From Petrosia ficiformis (Eukaryota; Porifera; Demospongiae; Haplosclerida; Petrosiidae), in the NCBI GenBank assembly GCA_947044365.1, contig OX345636.1, forward strand, positions 31,454,466-31,518,465: a stretch of DNA of 64,000 bases. Direction: 5' to 3'. Of the stretch, positions 26,311-38,773 are shown in pieces. Position 1 is the first letter of the stretch; every line of letters begins with the position of its first letter. The translations under genes and the position numbers were made by a program. The notes beneath the pieces are model-generated. The model was given only the letters and a program-made list of their open reading frames with translations, made no database searches and had not been told where the DNA came from.

Positions 26311-26800
26311 GTTTTACGTGGCTAGTGTTGCTGTTCCAGACTATCTAATCCAGTGCTCTGGTTCCATGCAGTCTGCCTCATCCACTGCTCCAGTTTCATC
26401 CTACCTAAACCAGTGTTCCAGTTCCAGTCTACCTCATTCGGTACTCCAGTCCAGAGTACTTTAAATTTCTTTCTTTTGTATATTTTGTTTCTTTTTGTGT
26501 ACAATTTTTTTCTTTCAAATCTTGTCACCTTTCTAATTAAGAATCGTTATAATTGTTTTTATATACTACTATTAATTTTAGTAATATGTAATATTTTATT
26601 ATACACTATTTGTCTTAATTATATTATTATAACATACACTACTATTGTCATTGTCACTTCTTGTGTTTCAGACTTTAAATAATAATTGTTTTGAAAGATG
26701 AATATTACTACTTATAGTATGCGAAGATGCATATGGTTGTCTTTTTTATTGCATTTTGAAATATTTTAAGAAAAAAGATGTTCAGTTTTTACACAATCCC
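26311..26800. mobile_element. Partial copy of a foldback arm
   Basis: Contains ccagttccagtctacctcat and gtcacttcttgtgtttcaga, which match the reverse complement of the 12600-13060 part of the foldback element. The remainder, to about 27100, is AT-rich with no gene. Confidence 0.6.
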
Positions 26801-27154
26801 CTGCCATATTATTTTACACAATATTTGATTTATAATTATTCCATACTATCTAATTTTCTTTATAATGTTCATACACATTTTTTCTTTATAAAATTATATA
26901 CATCAACACACCTTTTTTCTAATATTTTGCAGCACTCAATATTATTTCTTTACCTACACTACTATTATTAATATAATAACAGTAACACTATCCTACAATA
27001 TTTTTCTACTGTAATTCCACACAATATTTATTTCTTTATAATGTCATCATGCGTTTTTCTATCTTGGTAGGAGTACCAGGAGCATAACCAAGTGTGCTAA
27101 GGAAAGACACACACACACACACACACGTCTAATATAACCACACCCAACATTATT
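26801..27154. other. AT-rich region upstream of UFC1
   Basis: Low-complexity T-rich sequence, then a (CA)n run at 27107-27126, about 30 bp before the UFC1 start codon. No clear TATA box. Confidence 0.5.
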
Positions 27155-28446
27155 ATGGTGGAAGACGTGGATGAAGCCACAAAAGAACGTTGTAGGCTGC
27201 CATTCCTCTGATCGGCACCAGAGCAGGTCCTCGTAATGGTGTTCAGTGGGTGACTAGATTAAAAGAAGAATACACCTCTCTTGGTAGAGCAGACTAGCAA
27301 TGCCATGTTACTAAAGGTATAGCATATTGACCAGAGTACTGTGGAGTTATTACAGTGGAATAATCATTGCGAATATTATATTATAATTATTATATTATTA
27401 CCTTGAGTGATGACATTATATTCATATAACTATCCTTCCCATTATTTTTTTTTTGTACGTCAAATTCAATCCATTGCTTCATTATTGAGATGCTGCATAA
27501 TTAATACGATATTTTGAGGTTATCATGAATGTGAACATTAGCCACAAAATTACTTTAACATACATGCCTTTGAGTCGCCTTGGAATAAATCCTAGACTCT
27601 AGCTACATGTACCATCTTATAGTCTTTGTCACATGTGGACTGAAAAACATTCTTTGAGATATGTTCGTATTAATTACATGACATGTTGGATGACTATGAT
27701 CATGCAAGAAAGGCCTGGTTGTAGCTACAGATAAGACTCCATTTAAACAGGGTCTGTAAAACTATTACGACAGCACTAATACCAGCACTTTGTTAAGAAA
27801 GATGAAAAGAATTTAAATTTTACATTTTAGCTTACTAGATGTTCCTAAATTGTTACAGTATGTTACTAACAACAAAGATGGTGATAATGAGTGGTTTAGA
27901 GTGGAATCTACTAAAGATGGAACAAGGTCAGTAAAACGGTACTATCTCGGTGTTGCAGACACCAAATATAATTACATTTTTGTGGTTATTATTATATAGT
28001 AACCTTGAAGATTGTTTTCTTTCAGTCTCATGAGTCTCCATTAGTCCTTTGGAGTGTGATGAGTCCCAACTAGTCTCTGTGAGTATCATGAGTCCCCAGT
28101 AGTCTCTGTGAGTCTGATGAGTCCCAACTAGTCTCTGTGAGTCGGATGAGTCCCCAGTAGTCTCTGTGAGTCTGATGAGTCCCAACTAGTCTCTGTGAGT
28201 CTGATGAGACCCCAGTAGTCTCTTTGAGTCTGATGAGTCCCCTGAGTCCCAAGTAGTCTCTCTTTAGTCTCACGAGTCCCAACTAGTCTCTTTGAGTCTG
28301 ATGAGTCCCAACTAGTCTCTTTGAGTGTTATGATTACCGATTGGTCTCATGAATCCTGAGTCCCATTAGTCTAATGATTCCCAAGTAGTCTGAGTCTAAT
28401 GAGTTCCATCTGAGTCTCATCAGTCCCCACTGTTATACATTGTATA

Positions 28447-28516
<70 letters not shown>

Positions 28517-31500
28517 ATATATTATAATCATAAATTATATATATATATAGTGGAATTTTTGGTAATAAAACTAATACTAAACTAAAGATTGTGTACTAGA
28601 ACCAATACTAAACCTAACAGTTTTCAGTATTGGGTACTAGAACCAATATTAAAGTAAACACTTTTCTGTATTGGGTACTAGAACTAATACTAAACTAAAG
28701 ATTGAGTATTAGAACCAATACTAAACTAAACACTTTTCTGTATTGAGTACTAGAACTAATACTAAACTAAAGATTGAGTATTAGAACCAATACTAAACTG
28801 AACACCTTTCTATAAGTACTGGAACTAATACTGAACTAAAGATTGAGTAATAGAACCAATACTAAATTAAACACTTTTCTGTATTGGGTACTAGAACTAA
28901 TACTAAACTAAAAATTGAGTATTAGAACCAATACTAAACTAAACACTTTTCTGTATTGAGTACTAGAACTAATACTAAACTAAAGATTGAGTATTAGAAC
29001 CAATACTAAACTGAACACCTTTCTATAAGTACTGGAACTAATACTGAACTAAAGATTGAGTACTAGAACTAATACTAAACTAAACACTTTTCTGTATTGG
29101 GTACTAGAACTAATACCAAACTAAAGATTGAGTATTAGAACCAATACTAAACTGAACACCTTTCTATAAGTACTGGAACTAATACTGAACTAAAGATTGA
29201 GTAATAGAACCAATACTAAATTAAACACTTTTCTGTATTGAGTACTTGAACTAATACTAAACTAAAGATTGAGTATTAGAACCAATACTAAACTAAACAC
29301 TTTTCTATAAGTACTAGAACTAATACTAGCACTAAATTTATTTGCTACGTTAGAACAGCACTAACACGTATAATTATATATATATAATATAATAATTAAG
29401 TATATACATTACATTGCATATACTTTACATATGCAATCGAAATGCTGACTATGAACATTTAGTGAATTGAAATCGCATGTACTTTAAACAATGAAACTGC
29501 GTAATATTAGAGATCTGCACACTTATATGAATCAGAAATATTGCTGTTGTGAGCCATTTGATGTAGCTTAAGTTACATATATGGCATAGCTTCTCTTCAG
29601 TTGTTTATGTTTATGGAGAGAAACACAAGTTGAGAATCATCACTTGATGATTTAAAGAGTGTAAATTATGATGCTCTTCCTTAAGTATATAGTTGTGCCA
29701 TTCTGACCTAAAACACAGAACCGACATAGGTTCAATTATCCACAATATCATTCCATTTTTCAACTTGTATAACTTCTGAGATTGCTGGAGACTATATATA
29801 AGAGACTACTGGGACTCATGAGGCTCACAGAGACTAATTGAGACTCGTGAGACTCAGAGAGACTACTAGAGACTCATGAGACTCAAAGAGACTACTTGAG
29901 ACTCAAAGAGACTCAAAGAGACTACTGGAGACTCAGAGAGACTAATGGGTGCTTATGAGACTCAGAGAGACTAATGGAGATGCATGAGACTCAGAGAGAC
30001 TAGTTGGGACTCATGAGACTCAGAGAGACTACTAGAGACTCATGAGACTCAAAGAGACTACTTGAGACTACTGGAGACGCAAGAGACTACTTGAGATTAC
30101 TGGAGACTCAAAGAGACTACTTGAGATTACTGGAGGCTCAAAGAGACTACTTGAGATTACTGGAGACTCACGAGACTCAAAGAGACTGGTTGGGACTCAT
30201 GAGACTCAGAGAGACTAGTTGGGACTCATGAGACTCAAAGAGACTACTTGAGACTACTGGAGACTCAAAGAGACTACTTGAGATTACTGGAGACTCAAAG
30301 AGACTACTTGAGATTACTGGAGACTCACGAGACTCAAAGAGACTGGTTGGGACTCATGAGACTCAGAGAGACTGGTTGGGACTCATGAGACTCAAAGAGA
30401 CTACTTGAGAGTACTGGAGACTCAAAGAGACTACTTGAGATTACTGGAGACTCAAAGAGACTACTTGAGATAACTGGAGACTCAAAGAGACTACTTGAGA
30501 TTACTGGAGACTCAAAGAGACTACTTGAGATTACTGGAGACTCACGAGACTCAAAGAGACTGGGTGGGACTCATGAGACTCAGAGAGACTAGTTGGGACT
30601 CATGAGACTAATGGAGACGCATGAGACTCAGATAGACTAATGGGTACTCATGAGACTCAGAGAGACTAATGGAGACTCAAGAGACGAATGGGGACTCATG
30701 AGAGTCGGAGAGACTACTTGAGACTCATGAGACTCAAAGAGACTACTTGAGACTACTGGAGACTCAAAGAGACTACTTGAGATTACTGCAGACTCAAAGA
30801 GACTACTTGAGATTACTGGAAACTCAAAGAGACTACTTGAGATTACTGGAGACTCACGAGACTCAAAGAGACTGGTTGGGACTCATGAGACTCAGAGAGA
30901 CTAGTTGGGACTCATGAGACTCAAAGAGACTACTTGAGACTACTGGAGACTCAAAGAGACTACTTGAGATTACTGGAGACTCAAAGAGTCTACTTGAGAT
31001 TACTGGAGACTCACGAGACTCAAAGAGACTGGTTGGGACTCATGAGACTCAGAGAGACTAGTTGGGACTCATGAGACTCAAAGAGACTACTTGAGACTAC
31101 TGGAGACTCAAAGAGACTACTTGAGATTACTGGAGATTCAAAGAGACTACTTGAGATTACTGGAGACTCAAAGAGACTACTTGAGATTACTGGAGACTCA
31201 CGAGACTCAAAGAGACTGGTTGGGACTCATGAGACTCAGAGAGACTAGGTGGGACTCATCAGACTCAGAAAGACTAATGGAGACGCATGAGACTCAGAGA
31301 GACTAATGGGTACTCATGAGACTCAGAGAGACTAATGGAGACTCAAGAGACCAATGGGGACTCATGAGACTCGGAGAGACTACTTGAGACTCATGAGACT
31401 CAAAGTGACTACTGGAGACTACTGGAGACTCATGAGACTCAGAGAGACTAGTTGGGACTCATGAGACTCAGACAGACTACTGGAGACGCATGAGACTCAA

Positions 31501-32015
31501 GGAGAGTACTGGAGACTCAGACAAGCTAATGGGTACTCATGAGTCTCAAAGAGACTACTGGAGACTACTGGTGACTCAAGAGACCAATGGGGACTCGTGA
31601 GACTCAGAGAGACGAATGGGGACTCACAAGATTCAAAGAGATTCATGAGAGCTAAGAGACTGCTAGGGACTTATGAGAATAGTTTGATTAATTAATTAAT
31701 TAAACCACAGAAATGTCATTATATTTGGTGCCTGCATCACCAAGACACAGCCAGTAAAATGTGCATCATTTCTATATTTAGCATCTGTATTGATTGAATG
31801 TGGAAATGATGACATATTTGTCTGTAGATGGTTTGGTAAATGCTGGCATATTCATAATCTCCTTAAATATGAGAATTTGATACGAGTTACAGCATCATTC
31901 ATGTGCATTGTTAATGTTGTGATTTTGATTTTTATTAGATTCCTGTGACTTATCCATCTACTGCACCTGCAGTAGCTATTCCAGAATTAGATGGTAAAAG
32001 TGCTAAAATGTTTAG
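27155..32015 (+). CDS. UFC1: UFC1, exons 1-4, copy 2 (no catalytic exon seen)
   Basis: UFC1 is the E2 enzyme of ufmylation. Exon 1 (27155-27283) starts MVEDVDEATKERCR and, after an apparent frameshift near 27207-27215, continues IGTRAGPRNGVQWVTRLKEE then YTSL, matching TNAGPRDRELWVQRLKEEYQ of the family. Exon 2 (27839-27926) encodes VPKLLQYVTNNKDGDNEWFR and VESTKDGTR, corresponding to YVENNKNADNDWFRLESNKE. Exon 3 (31828-31885) encodes WFGKCWHIHNLLKYE. Exon 4 (31939-32015) encodes IPVTYPSTAPAVAIPELDGK then SAKMFR. Phases join across all introns. Intron 2 is 3.9 kb and filled with minisatellites. The next exon (GGKIC with the catalytic Cys) was not found down to 37711. The frameshift and missing end suggest a pseudogene, or an assembly error plus a distant last exon. 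Confidence 0.85.
28026..28430 (-). repeat. GACTC minisatellite in reverse orientation
   Basis: Repeats of agtctctgtgagtctgatga gtcccaact, the reverse complement of the 29-bp unit at 29795-31690. Both are in UFC1 intron 2 and could pair when transcribed. Confidence 0.9.
28441..28556. repeat. (TA)n microsatellite
   Basis: A long TA run, then a TA-rich tail, directly before the 72-bp array. Confidence 0.95.
28563..29328. repeat. 72-bp minisatellite array (copy 2)
   Basis: Same unit as 1-2118, about 10 copies. It marks the left limit of alignable duplication within this window. Confidence 0.95.
29329..29794. other. Spacer matching 2119-2609
   Basis: Intronic AT-rich sequence between the two arrays of UFC1 intron 2. 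No exon seen. Confidence 0.6.
29795..31690. repeat. GACTC-rich minisatellite (copy 2)
   Basis: 29-30 bp units as at 2610-4290 with a different order of variants, so the arrays have rearranged since duplication. Confidence 0.95.
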
Positions 32016-32067
32016 GTAAGTGCTTTAATAATATTGTAAATTGTTATAATTATTTATACTAAAGAAT

Positions 32068-32384
32068 AGTGATGCACCGATAATCGGATTGGTAATCGAT
32101 ATCGGTCATTATCGGCCATTATGTTTAGTATCGATATCGGTTATTTCTGGCAGATTTAACCAATATTATAAAAAGTGCACCAATAGTGATATTTCTTGTG
32201 ATCATGGCATCATTAATTGCCTATATGATACTCATAATTATTAAGAAAATGCTGATTTTCATTGAAAGAATCAGAAGCAAGAAGGTATAGATATAATGTC
32301 GGATCGGTATCGGTTATTGGTACATATCTAAAGTAATTATCAGTTTATTGGAATATCAGTAAAAAATCTTATCGGTGCATCAGT
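32068..32384. mobile_element. hAT-like MITE with 10-bp target duplication (copy 2)
   Basis: Same insertion as 4681-4997, same length (317 bp), flanked by actaaagaat at 32058-32067 and 32385-32394. Its right end, ttatcggtgcatcagt, is closer to a perfect TIR than in copy 1. Confidence 0.85.
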
Positions 32385-32602
32385 ACTAAAGAATAAAGGT
32401 TAATATAATAATTATGATACAGTCAAACATCATCCTACCCTTTGGCCTTCAGACTGTCTGATTTGTCCCTAAAACTACTCCTGTTGCTGGATAGTGAAAT
32501 TGTCTGAATTTATAATTACTGTTTTAATAAATTTTATTATGTTCTCATCATGAGGTACCATCCCAATGTTGTTTTGTGTGCTTTGTTTTGGTTTTGATAC
32601 AG

Positions 32603-32716
32603 TGGTTGTACAAATACATTTATTATAAGTTAGCGGACAATGATTCACTAAGTTATTTAGCAGCAAAGTTTATTACAGTACACGTTGATAAGCTCTACGA
32701 CCTTACTCAAGACTGA
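32603..32716 (+). CDS. Unidentified last exon (copy 2)
   Basis: Same 37-codon segment as 5210-5323 with unchanged reading frame, acceptor and stop. Family not recognised. Confidence 0.4.
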   Translation, partial: WLYKYIYYKLADNDSLSYLAAKFITVHVDKLYDLTQD

Positions 32717-33082
32717 AAAGTTGTGTTTACTAATAAACGTTTGCTACTAAACAACTTGGTGAATTGTTGTCCAGTATCTTATAATAAATATATTTGTGTG
32801 TTTGCCTAACTGTCTGTCTGTCTCTCCAACTATCTCTCTATCTATATTTCTATAAGTCTGTTCATTTCTGTTTGAATCCATTACCTTTGCATCACCCAGA
32901 AGAAGATATGCAATCACAAATTGTACAAATAATCTCAGATTTTCAACCTACAAAAAATTAAACAAAGATATCTTTGAAGTCCTGTTTATACAGTTTTGAA
33001 AAGGTAACCTTCTCTTTATCACTTCCCTTTAATTTTTGTCTCTGTATTTGTAATAGTTTACAAAAAAGCTGAATATCTCCTT

Positions 33083-34274
33083 TATATAGTGCCGTGTCTA
33101 TCAGTCTTAAAGGCTGAGATCCAGTCCCAATCCACATCATCCCATTGGTGGCATGAATGTGAAAATTGTACTTAAACAAGAAAAAAGAAGTCTTATAATA
33201 GAACTAAGGTTTGTGTCAATGGATATAGTACAGGAATTGTATACCACAAATGTGCAAGGACTATATCACATCTAACAACACTAACAAAGGTTCTATTACT
33301 GGTACATGTGACAGATCAGCAATATGGGGGTTTCACTAAAATTGTAAGAGTTACTTTAGATGTATTTAAATGACTGGGTATGTATATATGATAAAAAAAT
33401 AAAGAGAGAAACACATGTCGAGAAAGAATGTGGACCATTATTATACAGGACAGTTGTGGGAAAAGAGGATTCCCCCACATCCTAGGTTTTTATATTGCAA
33501 CATGCAACAACATCTCGACTGTCCCAGAAGCAACCTCAATGAAGCAACCAAAGTGCCTAAAATGTGATCCTGGTATTAGGGTAACTGCAATGCATTTTGG
33601 ATGATTGATTGTAGCCCCTCCCACAACTTTGATATATAAGTATAATTATATAATTATATATAATATTATGCAGATTGATCTACTACATTACCTCCTCGAT
33701 ATGTATTACTACTATTGAGAAAATTACAACAGTCGATAGCCACATTAAAGTTTTCTATGACATTAACATGTCCCTGTTTGGAACCTAAGGTAGGAAGAAT
33801 GGGAGAAGAGAAATGATTAATACATGATCCTGGTATTTGGGTAACTGTAATGTTGCATTATGAATTTATGGGATAAAATATAATGAGTTGTAATTGATAA
33901 CTAACAGTTAAGTGGATTAGAGTTCACAATTAATAGTTTGAGAACACTACAATTAGAAGGCTGAAACTGTAGTAGTCTAACTCACATAACATTAATATAC
34001 ATGGAACACTAATGTTGCGTTAAAATGCATTAAAAATTGGATGTACATATACTCCACTACAGAACATTTTTGCTTCGGGAGCAGATAAAATTAGAAAAAT
34101 ATGGTAGTGAGGTATATATAATTTTTAATGCATTTTGATGTAGCATGGACAATTTCCAGTAGTTCATTTTGGGTTGTCTACTATAAGATCCTGAGCTCTT
34201 TAATTGCTTACCTGGTTGTAGATTTAAACTAGTGATTGTTAATCCCTCATTATCATCAATCTTTCTCTTCTTAG
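33083..34274 (-). CDS. Unidentified minus-strand gene, three 3' exons (copy 2)
   Basis: Exons at 34212-34274, 33692-33784 and 33083-33170 keep the frames and splice borders of copy 1. One visible change is Ser to Cys in exon 2 (tct to tgt). The alternative open frame of the last exon reaches 32958. Family unknown; reading frames survived in both copies. Confidence 0.45.
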
Positions 34275-34951
34275 CTGGTAGTGTGTACACACAATCAGAT
34301 AAATAAATAATTACATACTGATATACATTACCTGACATTAAGTTTACATACTATCACTGTAAGTCCATGGACTACAGTGCACTTTTTGAGTGAAGTACAC
34401 TGTACTTATGTACTACACAGTTAGTACTATGCTATCTATCACATACATTGTATAAATGTAAAGGGAATTCACACGTTAGTATGATCACAATACAAGGTAA
34501 TACTATAGTACTACTTAGAAGTACAGTTGACGATCACTTTATTAAAGTGTAGGTCTCATGATAATATGTAAACTGAATTAAGTCAGGTACTGTACTCCTG
34601 TGTGAAGTATTAAATAATACATCATTGTTAATCACAGCTTGCCAGCTGGACTACCTCTGCTACATATATATGCGATAGTGATTAATTAAGTGAAATGGAC
34701 TAATTACCAGGACAAGGGAAAGTTGTAGTGCCCATTCACATTGTAGCTATAGGCAGTATCATTGTTAGTTAGGGTTGGATGTGGCTTTTATTTATAGAAG
34801 TGAACACATCAACTTCTACTTACAGTTAGCAAATGGTTACATCAAAAATGTACCCTGGAATGTATCCGAGAAGGACAGACACTCACTTGATCGTATATCA
34901 CTGAAGCAAGAGTGGAACCTGGCTCTCTATTGAAAGATCTTGAAATGAGGA

Positions 34952-34953
34952 TA

Positions 34954-35014
<61 letters not shown>
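34952..35014. repeat. (AT)n microsatellite
   Basis: AT run interrupted once by ac, corresponding to 7567-7621. Confidence 0.95.
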
Positions 35015-35018
<4 letters not shown>

Positions 35019-35651
35019 TACATAGATTACATACCAATTGGCTATTTGGAAACCAAGGGCTAAGCCTAAGGTTTAAAAATAGGGTGAGGTTGTGGTAAAA
35101 ATATAGTCATGTTCAATAATGAGCTGGATTTATGGTTAGTCAGGTAATTATATTGAGCAACCATGTCATCAAATTATATTTACCACTAGTCTCATCCCCA
35201 GCCATGGTCTTCAGGCTTTAAATTAGCTGTGGACCTACTTAGTTTCCAAATAGTGTGAAAACTTTGAAACACTCAGCCTTGAAATGAGGACAACTACTGT
35301 AATCTCAGGACAGTTTACTTGGTCCCACTCTGAATAGCGTCCAGAATAGGGGGGTTCCACTAAAGTCTGTTCACATTCACTATATTCCTCAAAATTATGA
35401 TGTGATGACTTTATATGTACTATAATGTATGGTTTAATGTTAATACATAATTATACTGTAACTCAATAACGAAGTAATTGATTGAAATTTGACATGCATA
35501 AAAAAAAGAACGGGAAGGATAATTATATGAAAATGGTGCAGCTAAAAAGATTGTTGGTCATTCCAAACTAAAGTTATAAACATTTTTCTGAGGACAAGGC
35601 GAATGTGAATGAGCTTTAGTACTTTATGCTGCATGACATCCATGATTCATG

Positions 35652-36018
35652 TTAAAGCACCCATTCCTATGACTAGATTAATGTTAAACCTATGACTAGA
35701 TTAATATTAAAGCCCCCCATTCCTATGACTAGATTAATATTAAAACACCCCATTCCTATGACTAGATTAATGTTAAAGCCCCCCATTCCTATGACTAGAT
35801 TAATATTAAAGCCCTCCATTCCCATGACTAGATTAATGTTAAAGCCCCCCATTCCTATGACTAGATTAATGTTAAACCTATCACTAGATTAATATTAAAG
35901 CCCCCCATTCCTATGACTAGATTAATGTTAAACCTATGACTAGATTAATATTAAAACCCCCCATTCCTATGACTAGACTAATGTTAAACCTATCACTAGA
36001 TTAATGTTAAAGCCCCCC
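35652..36018. repeat. CCCCCATTCCTATGAC minisatellite (copy 2)
   Basis: About nine units all in one orientation; no inverted part. The array opens a frame repeating a MTRLILKPPIP motif, a by-product of the repeat. Confidence 0.9.
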
Positions 36019-36908
36019 AGTAGAATCACTAAGAGTGGTTTGACAAAGGCAGTAATCTCCAACAAGTAACTGACCACTTGGTTTTAGCCATTGCTATAGA
36101 AATGTAATACAATGCCTGTTATTTTAACCTGGGCAACTGCATCGTTATCACCAAAGCGACATGTAGTTGGCAGTTAAGTGTGTTGGTGAGTTTGAATCAT
36201 TGTAAACTAGATATTTCATATAGACAATGATATCAGATTGGATCTGCATTTTCAATTATGGAATATAGGTTGTATAACACAATGCTGTAATCTGTATAAG
36301 TATATGCATGTGCAACTCTAAAAATGTTTTGGGACGGACACATCTAGAAGGATGACTATATCATGAATAGGAATAAGGATAGATGGATAGATGGATGGAT
36401 AGATAGACAGATGATGATTTAGGGTTGAGTGATTTTATGTATTTAACTTACGATTAGAATGGGAGGAACAACAGAACTTTGGTTAGTTTAGAGTTGAGTG
36501 ATTTTATAACTTGTTAATAAGTACTTGATGTGATAATTGTGAATATTACATATAATTATGTATCCTTAATTAATTGAAGTGTTAATAACTTCAAAACTTT
36601 AAACAGGACAAAGTTAAATGTAAAACTATTGTTCTTCACATAACAGACATGATGGAGAGTGTGTAAGAAAGCTGTAAAATGGGAATAATAATTATTTAGT
36701 TTGCAGTATTGCAAGTAAAGTAGAAATACAATTATTAATTGCAATAATTATGGATGTATAATTGAATCATTGCCCAACCTTAGATGAGTTTTTAAGTATA
36801 TTCTTGGAATGTTTAGATTCTTTCTTGAAAGTCAAAGAATTAACTCTTCATAAATCCAAAATCATCCCTTGTTATTTGGGATTTCTAAATTGTCATAGCA
36901 TGATTAAG

Positions 36909-37711
36909 ATGCTGTAAAAGCTGAGAGATATCAAGATGCTATGATGAGAGCGAAAGAGAAAATGCAACATTCTTTAGATGAACATGAACTCTGAAAGGTC
37001 ATTAATAAGAAGGATCTGCTGAACACTTAATTTGTTTTGAACACGTAATTATATACATGTACTACTGAAGAACACCTTCGGGTCGAAACATTCAGTTTTT
37101 ATTATAAAAAGTCTACCATGTTAACAAGGGTCAATAATCATCTCCACTGAATGTAATTATTTGGCTTTCATTTATTGTTTTCTTTCTTTATAGCAACAAG
37201 AGAAAGAGCAAAATGAGAAAATTAAACAGTGGGAGGAGTTTAAAGTTATAACTAAATGTATACATGTAGACAGTACTACACACCTAGATAGATATGACGG
37301 AACGTGTATAGCAGTTGTGAGAATCAACTAGTGAACTAGCTTAGTAGAGAGAGACAGACACATAGCTGACCTAAGTATTAAAAAGTGTTTTAAATGTGCT
37401 TAACAACACTTACTAAAGTATTTAAGTACGAACATGAGTTCTGTAATTGATAAATGACTTCAAAGCACCATAAAGCAGCTGAAAGATTCTTCTTAGAGCA
37501 CATAGTGGTTGTCCCGTGCATGTTGCCTGTAATGAGTCCCACATACTAATAAATGTATAGATTAGAGCATAATCAGTCACCTATTTGTATCTGTCGTTTT
37601 GGTTAGTTTACTAGTATTAATCTTTATACTCTCAGAGTAAAACATATTCCAGAAGAGATTACTTACCATTTGGGGAAGTAGGAGGAGGATATCGACCACC
37701 AAGAAAACAAT
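36909..37711 (+). pseudogene. SELENOS: SELENOS copy 2, exon a truncated by deletion
   Basis: Exon a starts at about 36909 and is in frame (DAVKAERYQDAMMRAKEKMQ, HSLDE), but then runs into a deletion that removed its last codons, its splice donor and ~300 bp of intron. The intron before it has also lost 13 nt including the T-rich acceptor tract. Exon b (37194-37244) is intact: QQEKEQNEKIKQWEEFK. Exon c (37636-37711) reads SKTYSRRDYLPFGEVGGGYR and lacks two Gly codons present in copy 1. Its donor changed from gtaag to gtaat. The membrane exon and C-terminal Sec codon are not visible. The damage differs from that in copy 1. Confidence 0.75.
37065..37089 (+). ncRNA. Degenerate hammerhead-like motif (copy 2)
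   Basis: Identical core to 10079-10103 (CTGAAGA...CGAAAC), inherited through the segmental duplication. Confidence 0.35.
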
Positions 37712-37788
37712 GTAATGAAATTAAACTTTTGAATGAATGATCCAACTACTACTATTACACATGTACATATTAATGTACTTCTTGTTAA

Positions 37789-38310
37789 CCCTTAGAGCAG
37801 TAATGTCACATATATGTTACATTTCACCCCTACGTGGTTCGCCGTATGTTCCTGGCTACACAAAGCCTTTGGCCTAAATAACGACTATGGGGGGGATTTT
37901 AAAGGGGGGTGTCCCCCCGTTAATGCGGGGTTCGAAGTGGGCGCAGCCCACTTGCTGCTGAAGAATTTAGCATTTTTTGACCCCGCCCACACCCTCTGGT
38001 GGGTAGCTGAGGAATTTTCCTTGCTGTGTAACCTGAAATCGTGGGTGTAGCTGGTGCCAACATGCAGTGGGGTCATTTTGTTAGCCCCAGTTCCAGTCAA
38101 AAGAGGGAGAGCACTGCATTTGATTTGATTCTACGATGCGCTTGGGGACTTTCGAGTCCCGGTAAGCAAGTTGGTGGAAGTAGTACTCCATGTCGGAAAA
38201 GGAGCCAAGTTTGGGGTAGAGAAAGTGAACGGTGGCCAAATTATATGCAATAGATTCGCCAGTGTTGGAAATGGGAAGAATTTCGAAAAACAGGCTCAGT
38301 GCTCTAAGGG
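37789..38310. mobile_element. piggyBac-type MITE a
   Basis: TTAA at 37785-37788 and 38311-38314. The termini CCCTTAGAGCA and TGCTCTAAGGG are inverted. The 522-bp interior is G+C-richer than its surroundings and has no transposase. TTAA duplication with CCC...GGG ends is the signature of the piggyBac superfamily. Confidence 0.85.
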
Positions 38311-38314
38311 TTAA

Positions 38315-38769
38315 AGCATGTTTTATTTTCAATTTTTTTTTGCTTTAGAATGATGGCATATGGTGGTGTGAAGGCAAAAACGTGGGTACGGGCAACGTAA
38401 AAGTGCTATCAATCTGGTGGGTGTGGCTTTTTCATTGTAATTAAAGAATTATAAATTTCGCATACCTCCTCAGAGCTAATGATATTCATAGTCATTAAGC
38501 AGCAACAACAGGTCATGCATGGGATAAAGGGCGTGGTTTAAGTGTGTGGCCGTGGTTGTTACCTTGTAGGTGTGTACTAAATCCTGTCAAATGCTCAAAA
38601 ACCACCATTAGTATCTTCAGTAACCTGGATGTTTTTTAATGATATTCATAGCCATAAAATGATGTCAGTGGGTTGGGTCAGTCTCGAGAAGTGTGGTTAG
38701 CGTTTTTAGGTGTGGTTGGAACATTGCATGTACGTTTCTTTCCAAATCCAATATTTCACTTCGTATCCA
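38315..38769. other. Sequence between the two piggyBac-type MITEs
   Basis: About 455 bp with no recognised gene. Short repeated phrases (aatgatattcatagtcat / aatgatattcatagccat). It is absent from the empty-site relative at 11154. Confidence 0.6.
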
Positions 38770-38773
38770 TTAA

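Larger units (their letters stand above)
28563..37711 (+). repeat. Segmental duplication, copy 2
   Basis: Direct copy of 1-10735. It has shorter arrays, a deletion of about 360 bp in the SELENOS exon a region and many single-base differences. Matching ends at the 3' border of SELENOS exon c. Confidence 0.93.

Noticed and set aside
37915..37945. B-box-like GGTTCGAAGTGGG, possible tRNA/SINE promoter
   Set aside because: No A box at a suitable distance and no cloverleaf; it lies inside a TTAA-flanked MITE.
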